Below are positions 22,591 through 33,460 of a DNA stretch of 64,000 bases, piece after piece. This DNA comes from Azorinus chamasolen (lineage: Eukaryota > Mollusca > Bivalvia > Cardiida > Solecurtidae). The notes under the pieces were generated by a model. The model saw only the letters and a list, made by a program, of their open reading frames with translations. It was not told where the DNA came from and searched no databases. The stretch covers positions 59,207,071 to 59,271,070 of the forward strand of contig OY755241.1 of the NCBI GenBank assembly GCA_963576725.1, written 5' to 3'. Position 1 is the first letter of the stretch. Each line of letters begins with the position of its first letter. A program made the translations under genes and the position numbers.

Positions 22591-25207
22591 TTTTATGAGC
22601 GGGATTTGATGGGTTTGAAGCTAATTTAGAGGTATACTGCATGGATAGTTTTCCACGACGAGAGTAAAGTGATGGCTCATTCGCCTCAACATATAAACTT
22701 TTAGCAGGGGATGTTCTAAAGGCACCCAATGCTAAACGTAAACCTTGGTGATGAATTGGATCAAGCATCTGCAAGTATGATTTCCTTGCAGAGCCATATA
22801 CAACACTACCATAATCCAGTTTGGACCTCACTAAACTTCTATACAATTTGAGCAATACATTGCGATCTGCACCCCATTCGGTATGTGCAAGAACGCGAAG
22901 CAATTTCAGTGTTTTCTGGCATTTAGCCTTTAAATATTTAATATGAGGTATAAAGGAAAGTTTTTTGTCAAAAATGACACCGAGAAATTTCGCCTGGTCT
23001 GCAACAGGAATGGGATCACCATTCAAGTGCAACTCCGGGTCATTGTGGAATTTTCTCAGTTGACAGAAATGCACACAATTTGTTTTAGACTTTGAAAATC
23101 TAAAACCGTTTTCAGTAGCCCATTTTTGAGCTTTATCAATGGACTGTTGAAGTTGACGTTCAACAGTACGCATGTGTTTAGAACGGTAACAAATTAAAAA
23201 GTCATCAACATACAATGAACAATCCGTGTCATTAGTAATAGATTGAACAATATTATTAATTTTAACATTAAATAGAGTAACTGACAAAATACTTCCTTGT
23301 GGAACACCCATTTCCTGTTTTTGCATATCAGAAAGAGTAGTTCCAACGCGGACTTGAAATTCCCTATCATTTAAAAAGTTTTCAATAAAAACTGGAAGTC
23401 GACCTTTAAGTCCAGATTCATGAAGGTCTTTCATTATGCCATACTTCCAAGTTGTATCGTAAGCTTTCTCAAGATCAAAGAAGACAGCAACTAAGTGCTC
23501 CTTCTTGATGAAAGCTTCACGAATAAATGTTTCCAACCTAACTAAATGATCATTTGTACTTCTTTGGCTCCTGAATCCACTTTGATACTCCGTAATGAGG
23601 TTGTTGGATTCAAGATACCAAACAAGTCTTGCGTTAATCATGCGCTCTAAAGTTTTACATACGCAGCTCGTCAAGGCTATAGGACGATAATTATTTGGAT
23701 CTGTGTTATCTTTCCCTGGTTTTGGAACAGGGATAACTGTTGCCTGTTTCCAAAACTTGGGCAATTTACCACTTGACCATATATGGTTAAAAATATCTAA
23801 AAGAACATGTATACAATTTGAAGGCAAGTGCTTAAGGAATTGATAATGAATGTCATCAGGTCCAACAGCTGTATCGTGCGATTTATTAAGAGAATCAAAC
23901 AATTCTCTCTCAGTAAAAGGTAAATTGTAGCTTTCAGTGTTATGAGAGGTAAAATTAAGTTTTTCCTTTTCTTTACTCTTTTTAATGTTTCTAAATTCAG
24001 GAGTAGACTTAGCTGATGAAGAGTTTTTAGCAAAAGCATCAGCTAAGGAATTGGCTATATCTTTTACATCTGTTATTTTTTTATTATCTGCATTTAAATG
24101 TCCAAAAGAAGATTTACCTTTACCACTTATTTTACGCACCATATCCCATACCTTTTTTACTGATGAACGACAATTTAATTTAGAAACATATTTCTTCCAA
24201 GACTGCGATTTAACAGTCTTGATAGTACGACGAGCTTTAGCCCTAAATACTCTAAAATGATTTAAATTTTCCTGAGTAGGACTGACTTTAAATGTTCTAA
24301 GAGCTGCTTTACGCTTTCTAATAGCCTCCTTACATTCATCATCATACCACGGTTTAGGAGGTTTCTTTGGGTTTGATGAGGACTTTGGAATGCATTCTTC
24401 TGCCACTGAATATAAAATGGATGTAAATGTTTCAATGGGGTCATCACTATTTTCCAATACATCTGATCTAATCTTTTCCCTACACAATATTTCAAACTTT
24501 TCCCAATTTGCTTTCTTGAGTTTCCAGCGAGGAACACATTCCTCGACTGGAGAAGCAATATGGTTTAGAAATATTGGAAAGTGGTCACTTCCACATAGGT
24601 CGTCACCAACTTTCCAATCATAATCCAAGTAAATGGTTAGGTAACAAATAGAAAGATCAATGCAAGTAAAGGTTCCTGATGCCGGGTGAAGATAGGTTGG
24701 GGACTTATTGTTGGAGATGCACAAATCGTGCTCACCAACAAAATCCTCAACAATTTTACCTAAAGCATTAGTATTTGTAGATCCCCATAGAGGATTATGG
24801 CTGTTAAAATCCCCTAACAATATAAATGGGGCAGACAATTGTTCAATAAGGGCGTCAAGTTCTTTCTTTGCAACTGTTGTCCTTGGCGGAATATATATAG
24901 AACAAAATGTAATGACCTTATGAAGGGTGACACTGACAGTAACAACTTGTAAATTAGTTTTAATAGGTAAAAGACTATGAACAACAGAGTTGTTCACAAT
25001 AATAGAAGAGCCGCCAGCAGCTCTTTCACCGTCATTAAAAATATGATTATAAATAGAATAATTTCTGAAGTTGACTTGATCAGTGTCCTTCAAGAAAGTT
25101 TCTTGAAGACACATTATAGCCGGGTCATATTTATTCAGCAACAGAAGAATTTCATTATAATTTGCCTTAAGTCCTCTATAGTTCCATTGTATAACGCAAT
25201 TTTTCAT
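22538..25207 (-). CDS. NLR-A ORF2: APE endonuclease and reverse transcriptase (889 aa)
   Basis: Residues 1-220 are an APE-type endonuclease: QWNYRGL (Asn9), CLQET (Glu36), SIYIPP, LLGDFNSHNPLWG and GSDHFPI, the expected order of active-site motifs. Residues about 480-760 are the reverse transcriptase: NNYRPIALTS, motif A FFDLEKAYD (576-584), GVPQGSILS (634-642) and YVDD (666-669). The protein would nick target DNA and prime cDNA synthesis from the nick. The start at 25207 follows ORF1 by 25 nt and begins directly with the endonuclease fold, as is usual. The frame ends at QRLFEKQFSK and a stop because of the 41-nt deletion; the intact form is seen at 3314-4387. No other interruption is visible. 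Confidence 0.93.
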   Translation of the reverse strand: MKNCVIQWNYRGLKANYNEILLLLNKYDPAIMCLQETFLKDTDQVNFRNYSIYNHIFNDGERAAGGSSIIVNNSVVHSLLPIKTNLQVVTVSVTLHKVITFCSIYIPPRTTVAKKELDALIEQLSAPFILLGDFNSHNPLWGSTNTNALGKIVEDFVGEHDLCISNNKSPTYLHPASGTFTCIDLSICYLTIYLDYDWKVGDDLCGSDHFPIFLNHIASPVEECVPRWKLKKANWEKFEILCREKIRSDVLENSDDPIETFTSILYSVAEECIPKSSSNPKKPPKPWYDDECKEAIRKRKAALRTFKVSPTQENLNHFRVFRAKARRTIKTVKSQSWKKYVSKLNCRSSVKKVWDMVRKISGKGKSSFGHLNADNKKITDVKDIANSLADAFAKNSSSAKSTPEFRNIKKSKEKEKLNFTSHNTESYNLPFTERELFDSLNKSHDTAVGPDDIHYQFLKHLPSNCIHVLLDIFNHIWSSGKLPKFWKQATVIPVPKPGKDNTDPNNYRPIALTSCVCKTLERMINARLVWYLESNNLITEYQSGFRSQRSTNDHLVRLETFIREAFIKKEHLVAVFFDLEKAYDTTWKYGIMKDLHESGLKGRLPVFIENFLNDREFQVRVGTTLSDMQKQEMGVPQGSILSVTLFNVKINNIVQSITNDTDCSLYVDDFLICYRSKHMRTVERQLQQSIDKAQKWATENGFRFSKSKTNCVHFCQLRKFHNDPELHLNGDPIPVADQAKFLGVIFDKKLSFIPHIKYLKAKCQKTLKLLRVLAHTEWGADRNVLLKLYRSLVRSKLDYGSVVYGSARKSYLQMLDPIHHQGLRLALGAFRTSPAKSLYVEANEPSLYSRRGKLSMQYTSKLASNPSNPAHKNVFRPKYQRLFEKQFSK

Positions 25208-25232
25208 TATTGATTAATTAAAAAACATTTAA

Positions 25233-26486
25233 TTAGGATGGAGGCGTAACAGGTACAATCTTTTTGTCTTTTTTCTTTTTTGGGGATTTGGAAGAAGGAA
25301 CAATGGATGTATGTACATCCATCACTTCTTCCTCATCCAAGCTGCTATAAGTGTTGTGCAGCTTTACAGGATTCTCTTTGCCATTTGGTAAAGGATCACT
25401 GTCAGTATGTTTTTTAGATTTTTTCTGAGTAGAGTTTGAGTTTTTCTGACTCTGAGACGATCCCTGGGTCGCCTGACACGCCATGTCAGACTTGCCAGAG
25501 ACGGCAGACTCAGAAAGCTTTTTGAAATTGGACGCACCGTGCGGCCAGGAGATAATGGTCTGAGTTTCAACGTTCCTAGTTTCAACTTTCTTTTCTCTCA
25601 CCTTATCTGCATAAGACGAGACCGCAACAGTAGAAGATTTTGAGGCTTCCACAATCTTACGGGCCTCAGGAAAGGAAACATTTCTAAGAACCTTTATACT
25701 TTGAATTTCCTTTTCCTGCTTCCACTTTGCACACTCTTTCGAGTGAACAAAGTGATCCCCTTTGCAGTTAAAACACTGCACAGGGTTTTCACAGGTCGAG
25801 GAATCATGATCTTCCTGACCACAACGGGCACATACTGGTTTTTTGGTGCATTTGTCCTTATGATGGCCACACCTCTGACAGTTAAAACACCGAAGAGGAT
25901 TTGGAATGAAAGGGTCAACGTCGATGCTTAAGTAGCCACATTTTAATCTTGGTGGAACGAACGGGACGTTAAACTTAAGAATGAAAGTATTGGTCACTAT
26001 TTCTCGACCGTCTCTAACAAACTTAATACGCTTAACTTCCGTAACATTCTGATTACTAAGTTCTGTTAGCATTTCTTCCTCATTGGTGTGTTGAAGATCA
26101 CGGTCTCTCACAACTCCTTTGCATAAGTTCAGAGACTGATGAGGAGACACCTGTACAGAGATGCCAGCAAAAATTTTACTCTTTAATAAGTTATCAGACT
26201 GTTGTTTTTTTGTACATTCCACCAATATTTTACCCGATCGTAACACTTTGACATCTTTGGGTTCACCTGCCAATCCCTGCAGTGCTTTCGCAACTGCAAA
26301 GGGTGACAACTTTGCCAGAGATTGGTCATCATTTACAGGACAAATTACCAAGAATCTTGGCCAATAGTTAGTTGACTGATGTTGTGAATTTTCACGGTCA
26401 GACTCTGATGACTCAGAATCCTTCCGTGATCTTTTGAAAGTTTTGGTTTTATTCGAACCAGAGCGTTTTTTGGCGGGGGTTGCCAT
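25233..26486 (-). CDS. NLR-A ORF1: gag-like nucleic-acid-binding protein with three zinc knuckles
   Basis: 417 aa, starting with a basic Lys/Arg/Ser-rich segment (MATPAKKRSG) that resembles a nuclear localisation signal. The middle (about 45-190) reads RFLVICP..SPFAVAKAL..GKILVEC, like the RNA-binding region of I and Jockey ORF1 proteins. Three knuckles follow: CFNCQRCGHHKDKC (200-213), CARCGQEDHDSSTC (219-232) and CFNC...HSKEC (238-252, altered spacing). The tail is Ser/Lys-rich and disordered-looking. Such proteins bind element RNA and form the ribonucleoprotein. The ATG is chosen because the frame opens after a stop-rich UTR. The intact frame suggests recent activity. Confidence 0.9.
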   Translation of the reverse strand: MATPAKKRSGSNKTKTFKRSRKDSESSESDRENSQHQSTNYWPRFLVICPVNDDQSLAKLSPFAVAKALQGLAGEPKDVKVLRSGKILVECTKKQQSDNLLKSKIFAGISVQVSPHQSLNLCKGVVRDRDLQHTNEEEMLTELSNQNVTEVKRIKFVRDGREIVTNTFILKFNVPFVPPRLKCGYLSIDVDPFIPNPLRCFNCQRCGHHKDKCTKKPVCARCGQEDHDSSTCENPVQCFNCKGDHFVHSKECAKWKQEKEIQSIKVLRNVSFPEARKIVEASKSSTVAVSSYADKVREKKVETRNVETQTIISWPHGASNFKKLSESAVSGKSDMACQATQGSSQSQKNSNSTQKKSKKHTDSDPLPNGKENPVKLHNTYSSLDEEEVMDVHTSIVPSSKSPKKKKDKKIVPVTPPS

Positions 26487-27110
26487 AGCGCTTAATTATA
26501 GTTCATCACCCATGCTCCCCACCCACCTTGGAGCCCAACAAGGGGATGCCTTCGGGATATCTCCAGCGAAAGACACCAGGGTTACATGGGTGATATACTC
26601 AGATAAATAGCAAAGTCGAGCCAACGCCGTACCTCCAATGCGCTACCGCTAAATAGAACACCTTCTGGCCAATAGGTTAATCGACGCGGGAATCGCTGGT
26701 CAACCATACACAAATCCACCTGATTAGCCCTAAAACCACCGCCTTCAAGGACACTTCTGAACAAATTTAATATTAGAAAAAGAAATAAAATGTATTAAAA
26801 TAGAGAAGTCATTTAATAGAAAATGATAAACTCTTAGTTATGAAGTATCCTTGGGCAAGACATGGTAAGCCGATTGATCAGACTGGGCCAGGCCTGACTG
26901 CTATTCTACGCCCAGATTAAAGGCCAAAGCAGCGTGTTGCATCAGAGGTCATACGCTCAGAGACCTCTTTTGCTCAACTACCAGGATCCCATCACCTGGG
27001 CGATTCGAGTCGCAACCCACGGCAAACAGGTTGCTCCTATTCGGGGGGATCTTACCCCTCTGCAGGAGATGCAGCTGGCGAATTCTACCCCCCGCCAGCA
27101 GGGGGCTTAG
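26487..27110 (-). other. Probable 5' UTR and internal promoter region of NLR-A
   Basis: Stop-rich sequence upstream of ORF1 with short GC-rich blocks, including a TTGGAGCCCAACAAGG-type inverted segment near 26525. The minus frame at 26582-26764 has no recognised domain. The end is set by loss of GC-rich character near 27110; no paralogue is available to confirm it. Confidence 0.45.
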
Positions 27111-27593
27111 AATTGGAACCTAAAACATAGAGTCGAAATGAAGATGAATTCACTAACAAAGTGCACAAACGTATGCAAACCTGATACAAGTTATACAACC
27201 TAGTAACTTATTGTGTGTGTGTGTGTTTTGTGTTTAACGGGTGTTCCGTGTTTCTATATAAAACATCTTACGTATTGAACAACAAATAATTGAAATAGAA
27301 AGCATACAAGAATATCGCACCCATATTATGCAGAAACGAATCAGACAATTCACGGACAGGTTATATTCCAGTACAATCAAACGCGCCAAAAATAATGGAT
27401 GAATTAATTTGTGTTTGCCGAATGCAGAACAGTTTCGGTTTGGAATAAGTCTAAACGAACCATTTCTCGAGTGTTTTATTTCATACATTTCATATCAATT
27501 TTGCAAAATGTGGATGTATATATTTGTATGTACATGTAAAGAGAAAGATAAGCCGTGAAAATGGATACAAAAAGGATGAAAAGGATATAAATA
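27111..27593. other. Non-coding stretch with (GT)n
   Basis: Contains a short GT microsatellite (about 27213-27235). The minus frames at 27234-27853 are not conserved and have no recognised domain. Confidence 0.4.
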
Positions 27594-28178
27594 TCAATCC
27601 AGGTAAGGTCCAGCGCGATCCGCAGTGGTACACAGTGGTCCACGATGATACCACCGCGACCTGCGGTGATAACGATCGCGCCCGGCGACGAGTGCCCCTG
27701 TAGAGGGACCAGCGCGGACCCATCACAACCCGCGCTCGATTGCGGAAGACCGCATATCAGCACGGACAAAAATACACGTGTCCGCGTTGGATAAAATTGC
27801 GATGGGCCGCGGAAAACAAAAAGTCCGCGTGGCTTGTACTGTACATTACCCATTTAAGAGATATTTTTATGAAATATGTTGTCATTTGGAGATTGTTGGT
27901 GTTTATAAATATATAAGAATAAAAAGGAAGAGTTTATAAGGCAACATAAACGGTTATAAAACGAAACAATTTTTTTCCATCATTAATTTTACCTTCTAAT
28001 GAATATTCATGAGTATATAAATTTATCAGCGTGCACATATAAAATGTGTCTGCTATAACTTCAAATTACATTCCTACTAATTATCAAACTATAAACAACC
28101 TCAGCTGTAGTAAATCAGATAAAACCTAAATTTTATAGTTTCACCGAGCTTCGCTAATGTAAAATATAGTGGGTGGGG
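27594..28178 (-). repeat. Second copy of the repeat pair at 7678-8105
   Basis: 27594-27850 is the GC-rich module in inverted orientation relative to 7866-8105. 27993-28175 matches the AT-rich module at 7678-7860, including the GTGGGTGGGG end. The relative orientation of the two modules differs between copies. Confidence 0.5.
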
Positions 28179-28400
28179 TGAGTGAGTTGGGTTTTACGGC
28201 ACCGCTACACTAAGTAGGTCATAAAGCGCCATTGACGAAAATTATGATGAAACGATGAAAATCAATAAAAAATCTCGATCAACGAGTATGTAAAGCATTA
28301 AAATATATGAAAATGTAGAAAGGAATACAGAAATAAAATAGTAGACCTGGTTAAACAGATTTATATTTTAGAATAAAGTCCAGTCTCTTTCAATTTTTAT
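28179..28400 (-). mobile_element. NLR-C: 3' end of a related non-LTR element
   Basis: The minus strand ends in GCCGTAAAACCCAACTCACTC, that is, the same GCCGTAAAAC block as NLR-A but with an (ACTC)n tail. The body shares TATGACC..GCCGTAAAAC and the TCGATCAACGAG-type segment with 60903-60990/62825-62875. Sequence to about 28500 may still belong to it, but no domain can be recognised. Confidence 0.6.
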
Positions 28401-28525
28401 TGTTAACATTGCTGTCCCAAGAAACCTGCCATTTGGAACATGTATGGGGTGAAAGTGTAATAACTCAAAACCCTCAAGGGTGGCACCCGGCAGATATTCA
28501 ATCAGGACCCTTTCCTCCACTTATA

Positions 28526-28834
28526 TCAACAATAAAAAAAACTATACACCGCAATCGAAGCTTCTGGACAAAAATCCAGTTTCGCTGCAGGACTAATAGC
28601 ACTCCCATAACGTACAAATATGTTATCCAAAAGAAAGGTTAGTGATTCGCAAACTTCTGAGCACGTCCGATTAGTGTAATATTTCATTTGCTCGTCTGTA
28701 AAGAAAGCTTTTTCAGCATTACATGCCAGGAATGATGTTTTTTCCCGGGCAAATACTTCCTGGATTAAGTTAGTAAGCTTATCCTTAATTAAAATATGAG
28801 GAAGAGTTGTGTACAGATGTTTGATCCTCGCCAC
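28526..28834 (-). pseudogene. Divergent Penelope-like RT fragment
   Basis: The minus frame reads LYTTLPHILIKDKLTNLIQE..FAREKTSFLACN..AFFTDEQ..TCSEVCESLTFLLDNIFVRYG. It aligns with the motif A to B interval of the PLE at 991-1250 but is much diverged, so it represents another PLE family. The YLDD-containing part is absent. Confidence 0.75.
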
Positions 28835-28869
28835 AAATCCTTTGATCCTCGTTCAAAAAATTCTAAAAG

Positions 28870-29121
28870 TTAGGTGATTGCCTGAGGGGCAGTTCCTTTT
28901 AAACACATCACCTTTGGTGGACAATGTTCCATTCTAACAGACCTCGCGCACACATCTGCATAAACAAAGAAGGGACGTATCTGTTTGAAAATTCTGCATA
29001 AAACACTGCACGCGCTGTAAAGTCTCAACGTGACGTAGTACGGCTTCGAAAATTCGTACGACAAGAAACGTAGTGCCGTTGTGGCGGTGCATATTACAGT
29101 TAAATTGGAGTGTCAGAATCG
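28870..29121. other. Non-coding stretch
   Basis: Short minus frames without recognisable domains. Nothing further is supported. Confidence 0.35.
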
Positions 29122-29262
29122 AAATAATAAATTTATACCAGTGTTTTATCGTGCAATCGAACAAGGGTAGTCGTGAAGATGCTTATAATAATATACTACG
29201 CATCTCAACTCCTACCAGTGTTCAATTGTACGATCAAACACTGGTATGAATTTATTATTTCT
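29122..29262. mobile_element. 141-bp inverted-repeat (foldback) MITE
   Basis: The left arm (29122-29163; TAATAAATTTATACCAGTG, then TTTTATCGTGCAATCGAAC) is complementary to the right arm (29219-29262; GTTCAATTGTACGATC, then CACTGGTATGAATTTATTA), with a few mismatches over about 40 bp. It has a 57-nt loop and no coding content. Confidence 0.65.
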
Positions 29263-29383
29263 TAATTAAAATTGCCCTATTCATCTATATTCCACTCTTT
29301 CCAGATGTTTGTCAAGTTTGTACTTTTTGTTTTGTTTTATCTAGCTCAATAAAGTGATTGTCCAACGATTCCTTGGACGTTAC

Positions 29384-29775
29384 CTAGGCCCTTACAATTG
29401 CCAGTCCTTCAGGCTTAGCCAGATGAATCTCAGGCCATCGTTTCCTAAAAACCTTGGTACCAAGATCCTTCGAAAGTTTGATCAGTTGTGGGTTTATACC
29501 AAGGATCACAGCATATTCAAAGGTCAAGTCAAGGAATGCTTGTCTGGAATATCCATAGCCGATGCTGGAAATATTAGCCATATGGTCTATTATGCAGTTT
29601 TCTTCTTTGGTGAAGAGGGGGGTCTGGACCATGACTAAGGACAGTTTCAGCAGCCGTCTCTTAACGTGCTCTCTTTAAACCACAAATACTATAGCAGCCT
29701 TGTATATTGACTTACTATCTTGTCTTACAGCCCTATAAGCCATGTTGATTTGCTCAGGGTCATAATTCCTCCTCT
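29384..29775 (-). pseudogene. pogo/Tigger-like transposase, N-terminal DNA-binding relic
   Basis: Minus-strand frames read KPKKRRNYDPEQINMAYRAV, then SIYKAAIVFVV (a psq-type helix-turn-helix). After a stop or frameshift comes FTKEENCIIDHMANISSIGY, then ILGINPQ, FRKRWPEIHLAKPEGLAIVR, the CENP-B/Tc5-type second helix-turn-helix. This is the paired DNA-binding architecture of pogo-superfamily transposases. The catalytic DDE half does not follow. It is broken by at least one stop near 29665, so it is a dead relic. Nearby sequence (29640-29780) contains no intact coding frame. Confidence 0.75.
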
Positions 29776-29779
29776 TCTT

Positions 29780-31049
29780 CGGTTTATGGTCAATGGTTGG
29801 AAACTGAAAAAAATTCAAAAGTCTCTTTATGTTCATAAAAACATCTCCAACACAACTTCCATTATATAGCTATAAAATATCCATGGGACCAATTATATGG
29901 GCAGAAATTTACCCTGATACCGGTTATGACATAATAGCAGACACGTTTTGACAAGCTTCAATGAAAAACAATGAAACTGATGACAATTCCAAAGGAAAAT
30001 GTTAAATAATTTCAATTTTTACAGGGAAAAAAAGTTTTTAGAGTTTTATAGTTAACTTACCTTAAATAAGCTTATTTCAACGACTTTTGCGGAGGCGACA
30101 GACGTGCGGGAAATTGAGAGCTGAATTAAAAACTTCTTGGTAAAAAATGAAGTGACGTCATCGATATTCGATTATTAGGTTTTTCACCAATACACCAATA
30201 ACTTGGTACCTGAGCATTCTTGTTCCTGTGGAGTTTGACTTAACTCAGGTACCTTTCGTGATATGTGCGACACGTTCCAAATAAGGCAATGGTCATAACT
30301 GAAGAATCTAGGCATAACAAAGAAATGAAACGTCAGGAGCACACCTACTTCCTGATCAATATTATTGTGAAATTCCAGAGTTGTTCATCGCAAAACCAAA
30401 CTCGCTCACTTTAGAGTTTTTGTAGATAGCTTTTCTCACCTGTGTTATTATTTCAATTGCTTTGCTACTCCCATCAGTGCAGTCGTCTATTAGCCAGCTT
30501 CAATGTATACTATTAATCGACAGTATCACTCAAGTTCAATGCTATTTTGTAACGTCTTGGAGCTGATGTTCTTGGCGCTGATGTATCAAGATGGTAATCA
30601 ACTGTCAGATGCGTTTTGACGTGTAATTGAAACTGTCTAGAGCAATATATTGATATGGTTTGAATGGTCTTGGGGATTTAAACCTGTCTGTCACTCGTTT
30701 CAAAATCAGGAATTATTTTACTTGCTGCGATGTAGTCGCGGAATTAATGCACCTTATAAAATATAATAGATAAACGTGTTCACGATGCTTATATTTTTCT
30801 TTCACAGAACCAGTCAATTAACGCAGGAGTGCATATTGTCTGCCGCTGAGCACAAACAATGTAGACAGATACCCACTAATGAGGGTTTGCCCTTTGTGCA
30901 TCGGACAAATTAGTTGACAGAGATAACTTGAAAGATGAAATCAGATCCATCCAAATGAATAGGTCCTTATTTAATGGTTAAGAATTCTGCATCAAATGGT
31001 GTCGACGAGAACATGCTGATGTAAATGCCCTTTCGTTTTGAAAAAACAA
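29780..31049. other. Non-coding stretch
   Basis: About 1.3 kb without an open frame above the reporting threshold and without a recognisable repeat or RNA motif. Confidence 0.4.
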
Positions 31050-31792
31050 CAAACGTATTTTTGACAATGATACACATGTTGCTTTTTACACATTTAATTA
31101 CCATCTATTACCGCCTCGACCTAGAGTTACATTTCGATATCTAAAAAAAAATTTGAATTTTCATTCGAATTATGTTCCTGTTCCTGCTGACAAGGCATCA
31201 AATAATGTAATATTATGTGGAGATTGTATTATGTTGAGGTTTGGAAGCAGTAATTAACTGGTTCACAAACATATTACAGCCCAAACCCCTAAAAAAGATA
31301 TAGTCTCGGAACATGTAAAAATGTGCAATACTTTTAGGTCTAATCCTAACATAAAACAAACGTTCTACTATGTACTGGATTCCATTTCTACATAAAATTT
31401 CGTATAAGGCGCTTTTTATTGAACTCTAGTTGTACTACTACTGAACTATCTAAACTTTTAACGTCGTCTCTTACTACTACCAAAGAATTTGTTAAACGTT
31501 ACTGTGATAAAGTACATTCTTGTACTAATGTTATTTGGTCCATAAAAATTTCAAACGATATTTTAACTAAACTTGAAAATGAAGTTCTACATTTCTTCAG
31601 TGAGCTATTATGATTACTCGACCTCACCATCTTATAAAGGATAAACTGGTTAAATAGAAAAAACCTTTGCCAGAGAAAATAAAATGTTCCTTGCTTGTAA
31701 TGCTCCACGATCATTCTTTTCGAAATCAGAAGTTTACATGTGGACTTGCCTTGATGTTTGTATATATTTAACATTTCTTTTAAGTATAATAC
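31050..31792 (+). pseudogene. PLE copy, N-terminal RT fingers, degenerate
   Basis: Contains the pre-motif region of PLE: NYVPVPADKASNNVI (the PADK motif preceding Penelope RT), later RFLLNSSCTTTELSKLLTSS, and remnants of the motif A region (about 31615-31790) matching the PLE at 42 kb. It has several frameshifts and stops. It ends where a foldback sequence begins at 31793. The equivalent sequence is present at 41498-42000. Confidence 0.75.
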
Positions 31793-31880
31793 AGTCAACC
31801 CTGTCTTATGTGACCTTCACTGGGAGATAACTAAGAGGGTCACATAAGACAGGTAGTCACATAAGACAGTCATGCAGTTT
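31793..31880. repeat. Foldback repeat CTGTCTTATGTGACC / GGTCACATAAGACAG
   Basis: CAACCCTGTCTTATGTGACC is followed by GGTCACATAAGACAGG and a second GTCACATAAGACAG, giving a hairpin with a partly duplicated right arm. Similar in style to CCCTCTAATGCGACC elements at 49350, 54936 and 60363, but a distinct sequence. Confidence 0.55.
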
Positions 31881-32288
31881 TTTCTCAAACTAACTTCATT
31901 TCACTGGTTCTGTAATGATAAATGTGAACATTATTATGTATTTGTCTTTTGAATAAAATATACATCAATTGAATAAATGTTATTTGTTTTTAATAATAAC
32001 CTTGGACATTTGATATTTTACAAAATATGAAAATTCAATGCAATTTTATATATTTAATGGTGTAATTTGAGGTTAAAAATATAAAAATCACAGATACGTG
32101 CATCATAAAATATCATTTACAACATATGAGAAGCAGAACAAAGTTAAATTATAAAACTGTGTATAAAGCTTTACTTTAAAAGCATAGAGATTAGGATATA
32201 AATTATTAATTAATCATTTGACAAACAGCAAAGACCCAGATGAGACTGCTCCAGCAAGAGATGTCTGATGTTGATCTTGACAGTTTGA

Positions 32289-33003
32289 ATGAATGAATGG
32301 TGTTTTACGGCCCATCGACACTGATGGTCATATAGAGCCGAAAACATAATGTATATAAAACTATATGATGAAATCAAATAAAGACAATCTCACTAGATTA
32401 TGTAAATGTCAGTCCCGATCAACAGGATTGTAAATAAAATAAGGACAAAACATAATCGACATTCTAAAAATATACCTTTTAAATTTTAGAATATATATTA
32501 ATGGCTTTTAAAAAATCAAATATTTTTGGTATTTCTACCAGCTCAAACAGTTCCCTCAGGGAATCTGCTTGAAAGAACCTATCTCTGATTAAGATTAAAT
32601 CAGGACATTCAATGAGAATGTGCTGATTTAATCTTAATCAGAGATTTTTTGTAGAACATTTACTCGGAGCTTTGATCTCTGCTGAAAAAATGGAGGCATT
32701 ATCAGGAAGCCGAAATTTTGTCTCTGTGTCATCAGCCACAAAGGCAGCTGCGACTCTCTCATCATCTTTTGAACCATCAGTATAAACTTGTTCATAATCT
32801 TCAAATCTTGAAATTATTTCATTTAAAAAAGAACTAAATTCAAGCGAGCTTGTTTCAGACTTTTTATGCCGTGTTAGTTCAAAAATAACTTTTGGTGGTT
32901 TAATAGTCCACGGTGGTATAGATTCAACTTTAGTCTTTTCAACTAAAGACAAATCTATATCACTATTTTGAAAACTGTTTTTCATACGTATTCCGAAATT
33001 TTT
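32289..33003 (-). mobile_element. 5'-truncated, internally rearranged NLR-A with 12-bp TSD
   Basis: TTGACAGTTTGA at 32277-32288 is repeated at 33004-33015, bounding a 715-bp insert that starts with the (ATTC)n tail. It carries the 3' UTR, an RNase H fragment (32638-32985, with YTDGSK and FSAEIKA) and the connector. It has two internal deletions and a 21-bp perfect inverted duplication (32582-32602 with 32624-32644). The target is a palindromic-core repeat (about 32222-32280). Confidence 0.9.
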
Positions 33004-33015
33004 TTGACAGTTTGA

Positions 33016-33460
33016 AAAAATTGCAACAAAGCTCTTTCATAAAGAGACACCCCCTAATACACAGTGTCCAGCTGTGCCGATGAGATAGTTATGCAATTAG
33101 ACATTGATCCCCTAAAAGTCATCGCCCAAAATACACAGCATGGGATTAATGGATAAACATTCCTATCGAAATGCCTTTAACCCTTTCCCTCATAAACTCC
33201 TTTTTTTCAATTGCAAACAGAGCAGACATGTCAGGCGGCTTATGACATGGTAGAGATGTGATAATACAGTTTTTGTTTAAGCAAATATTTCTTAATGAAT
33301 GAATGAATACGATGAAAAAAAACTGCCTATAAAAAAAGGGTTAAAACAATTCAGTTAACAAACATTTCTAGATTGGAAAAAGTCACTGATTTTACACTGT
33401 TTTGGACTTTTGACAGCAGTTTTAGACACTTCCTAATCGGGTATAACAAACATATGTGGC
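33016..33460. other. Non-coding stretch with MITE traces
   Basis: 33178-33350 has a TTTAACCCTTTCCCTCAT terminus, a GCAAACAGAGCAGAC core fragment, a tail-like (AATG)3 at about 33296-33309 and an AGGGTTAAA end, suggesting a rearranged piggyBac-like MITE. Confidence 0.4.

Larger units (their letters stand above)
21368..27110 (-). mobile_element. NLR-A, near-full-length non-LTR retrotransposon
   Basis: The most complete copy. In transcription order it has a roughly 600-bp 5' UTR (26487 to about 27110), ORF1 (26486-25233), a 25-nt spacer, ORF2 (25207-21571, frameshifted once), and a 3' UTR with a terminal stem-loop and (ATTC)5 tail (21570-21368). EN, RT and RNase H in one ORF2 place it in the I group of non-LTR elements. 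The 5' boundary is approximate, because no second copy reaches that far. It is inserted in another NLR-A copy at 21367. No convincing TSD was found. Confidence 0.85.

Noticed and set aside
24262..26367. Frames antisense or alternate to NLR-A ORF1 and ORF2 (for example 25701-25931, 23985-24260)
   Set aside because: Shadows of the intact ORF1/ORF2 codons; no independent domain or start context.
21361..27225. GTGTTTAA as the TSD of the full-length NLR-A
   Set aside because: It occurs at the 3' junction and near 27215, but it is only 8 bp, offset from the expected 5' end, and next to a GT repeat.
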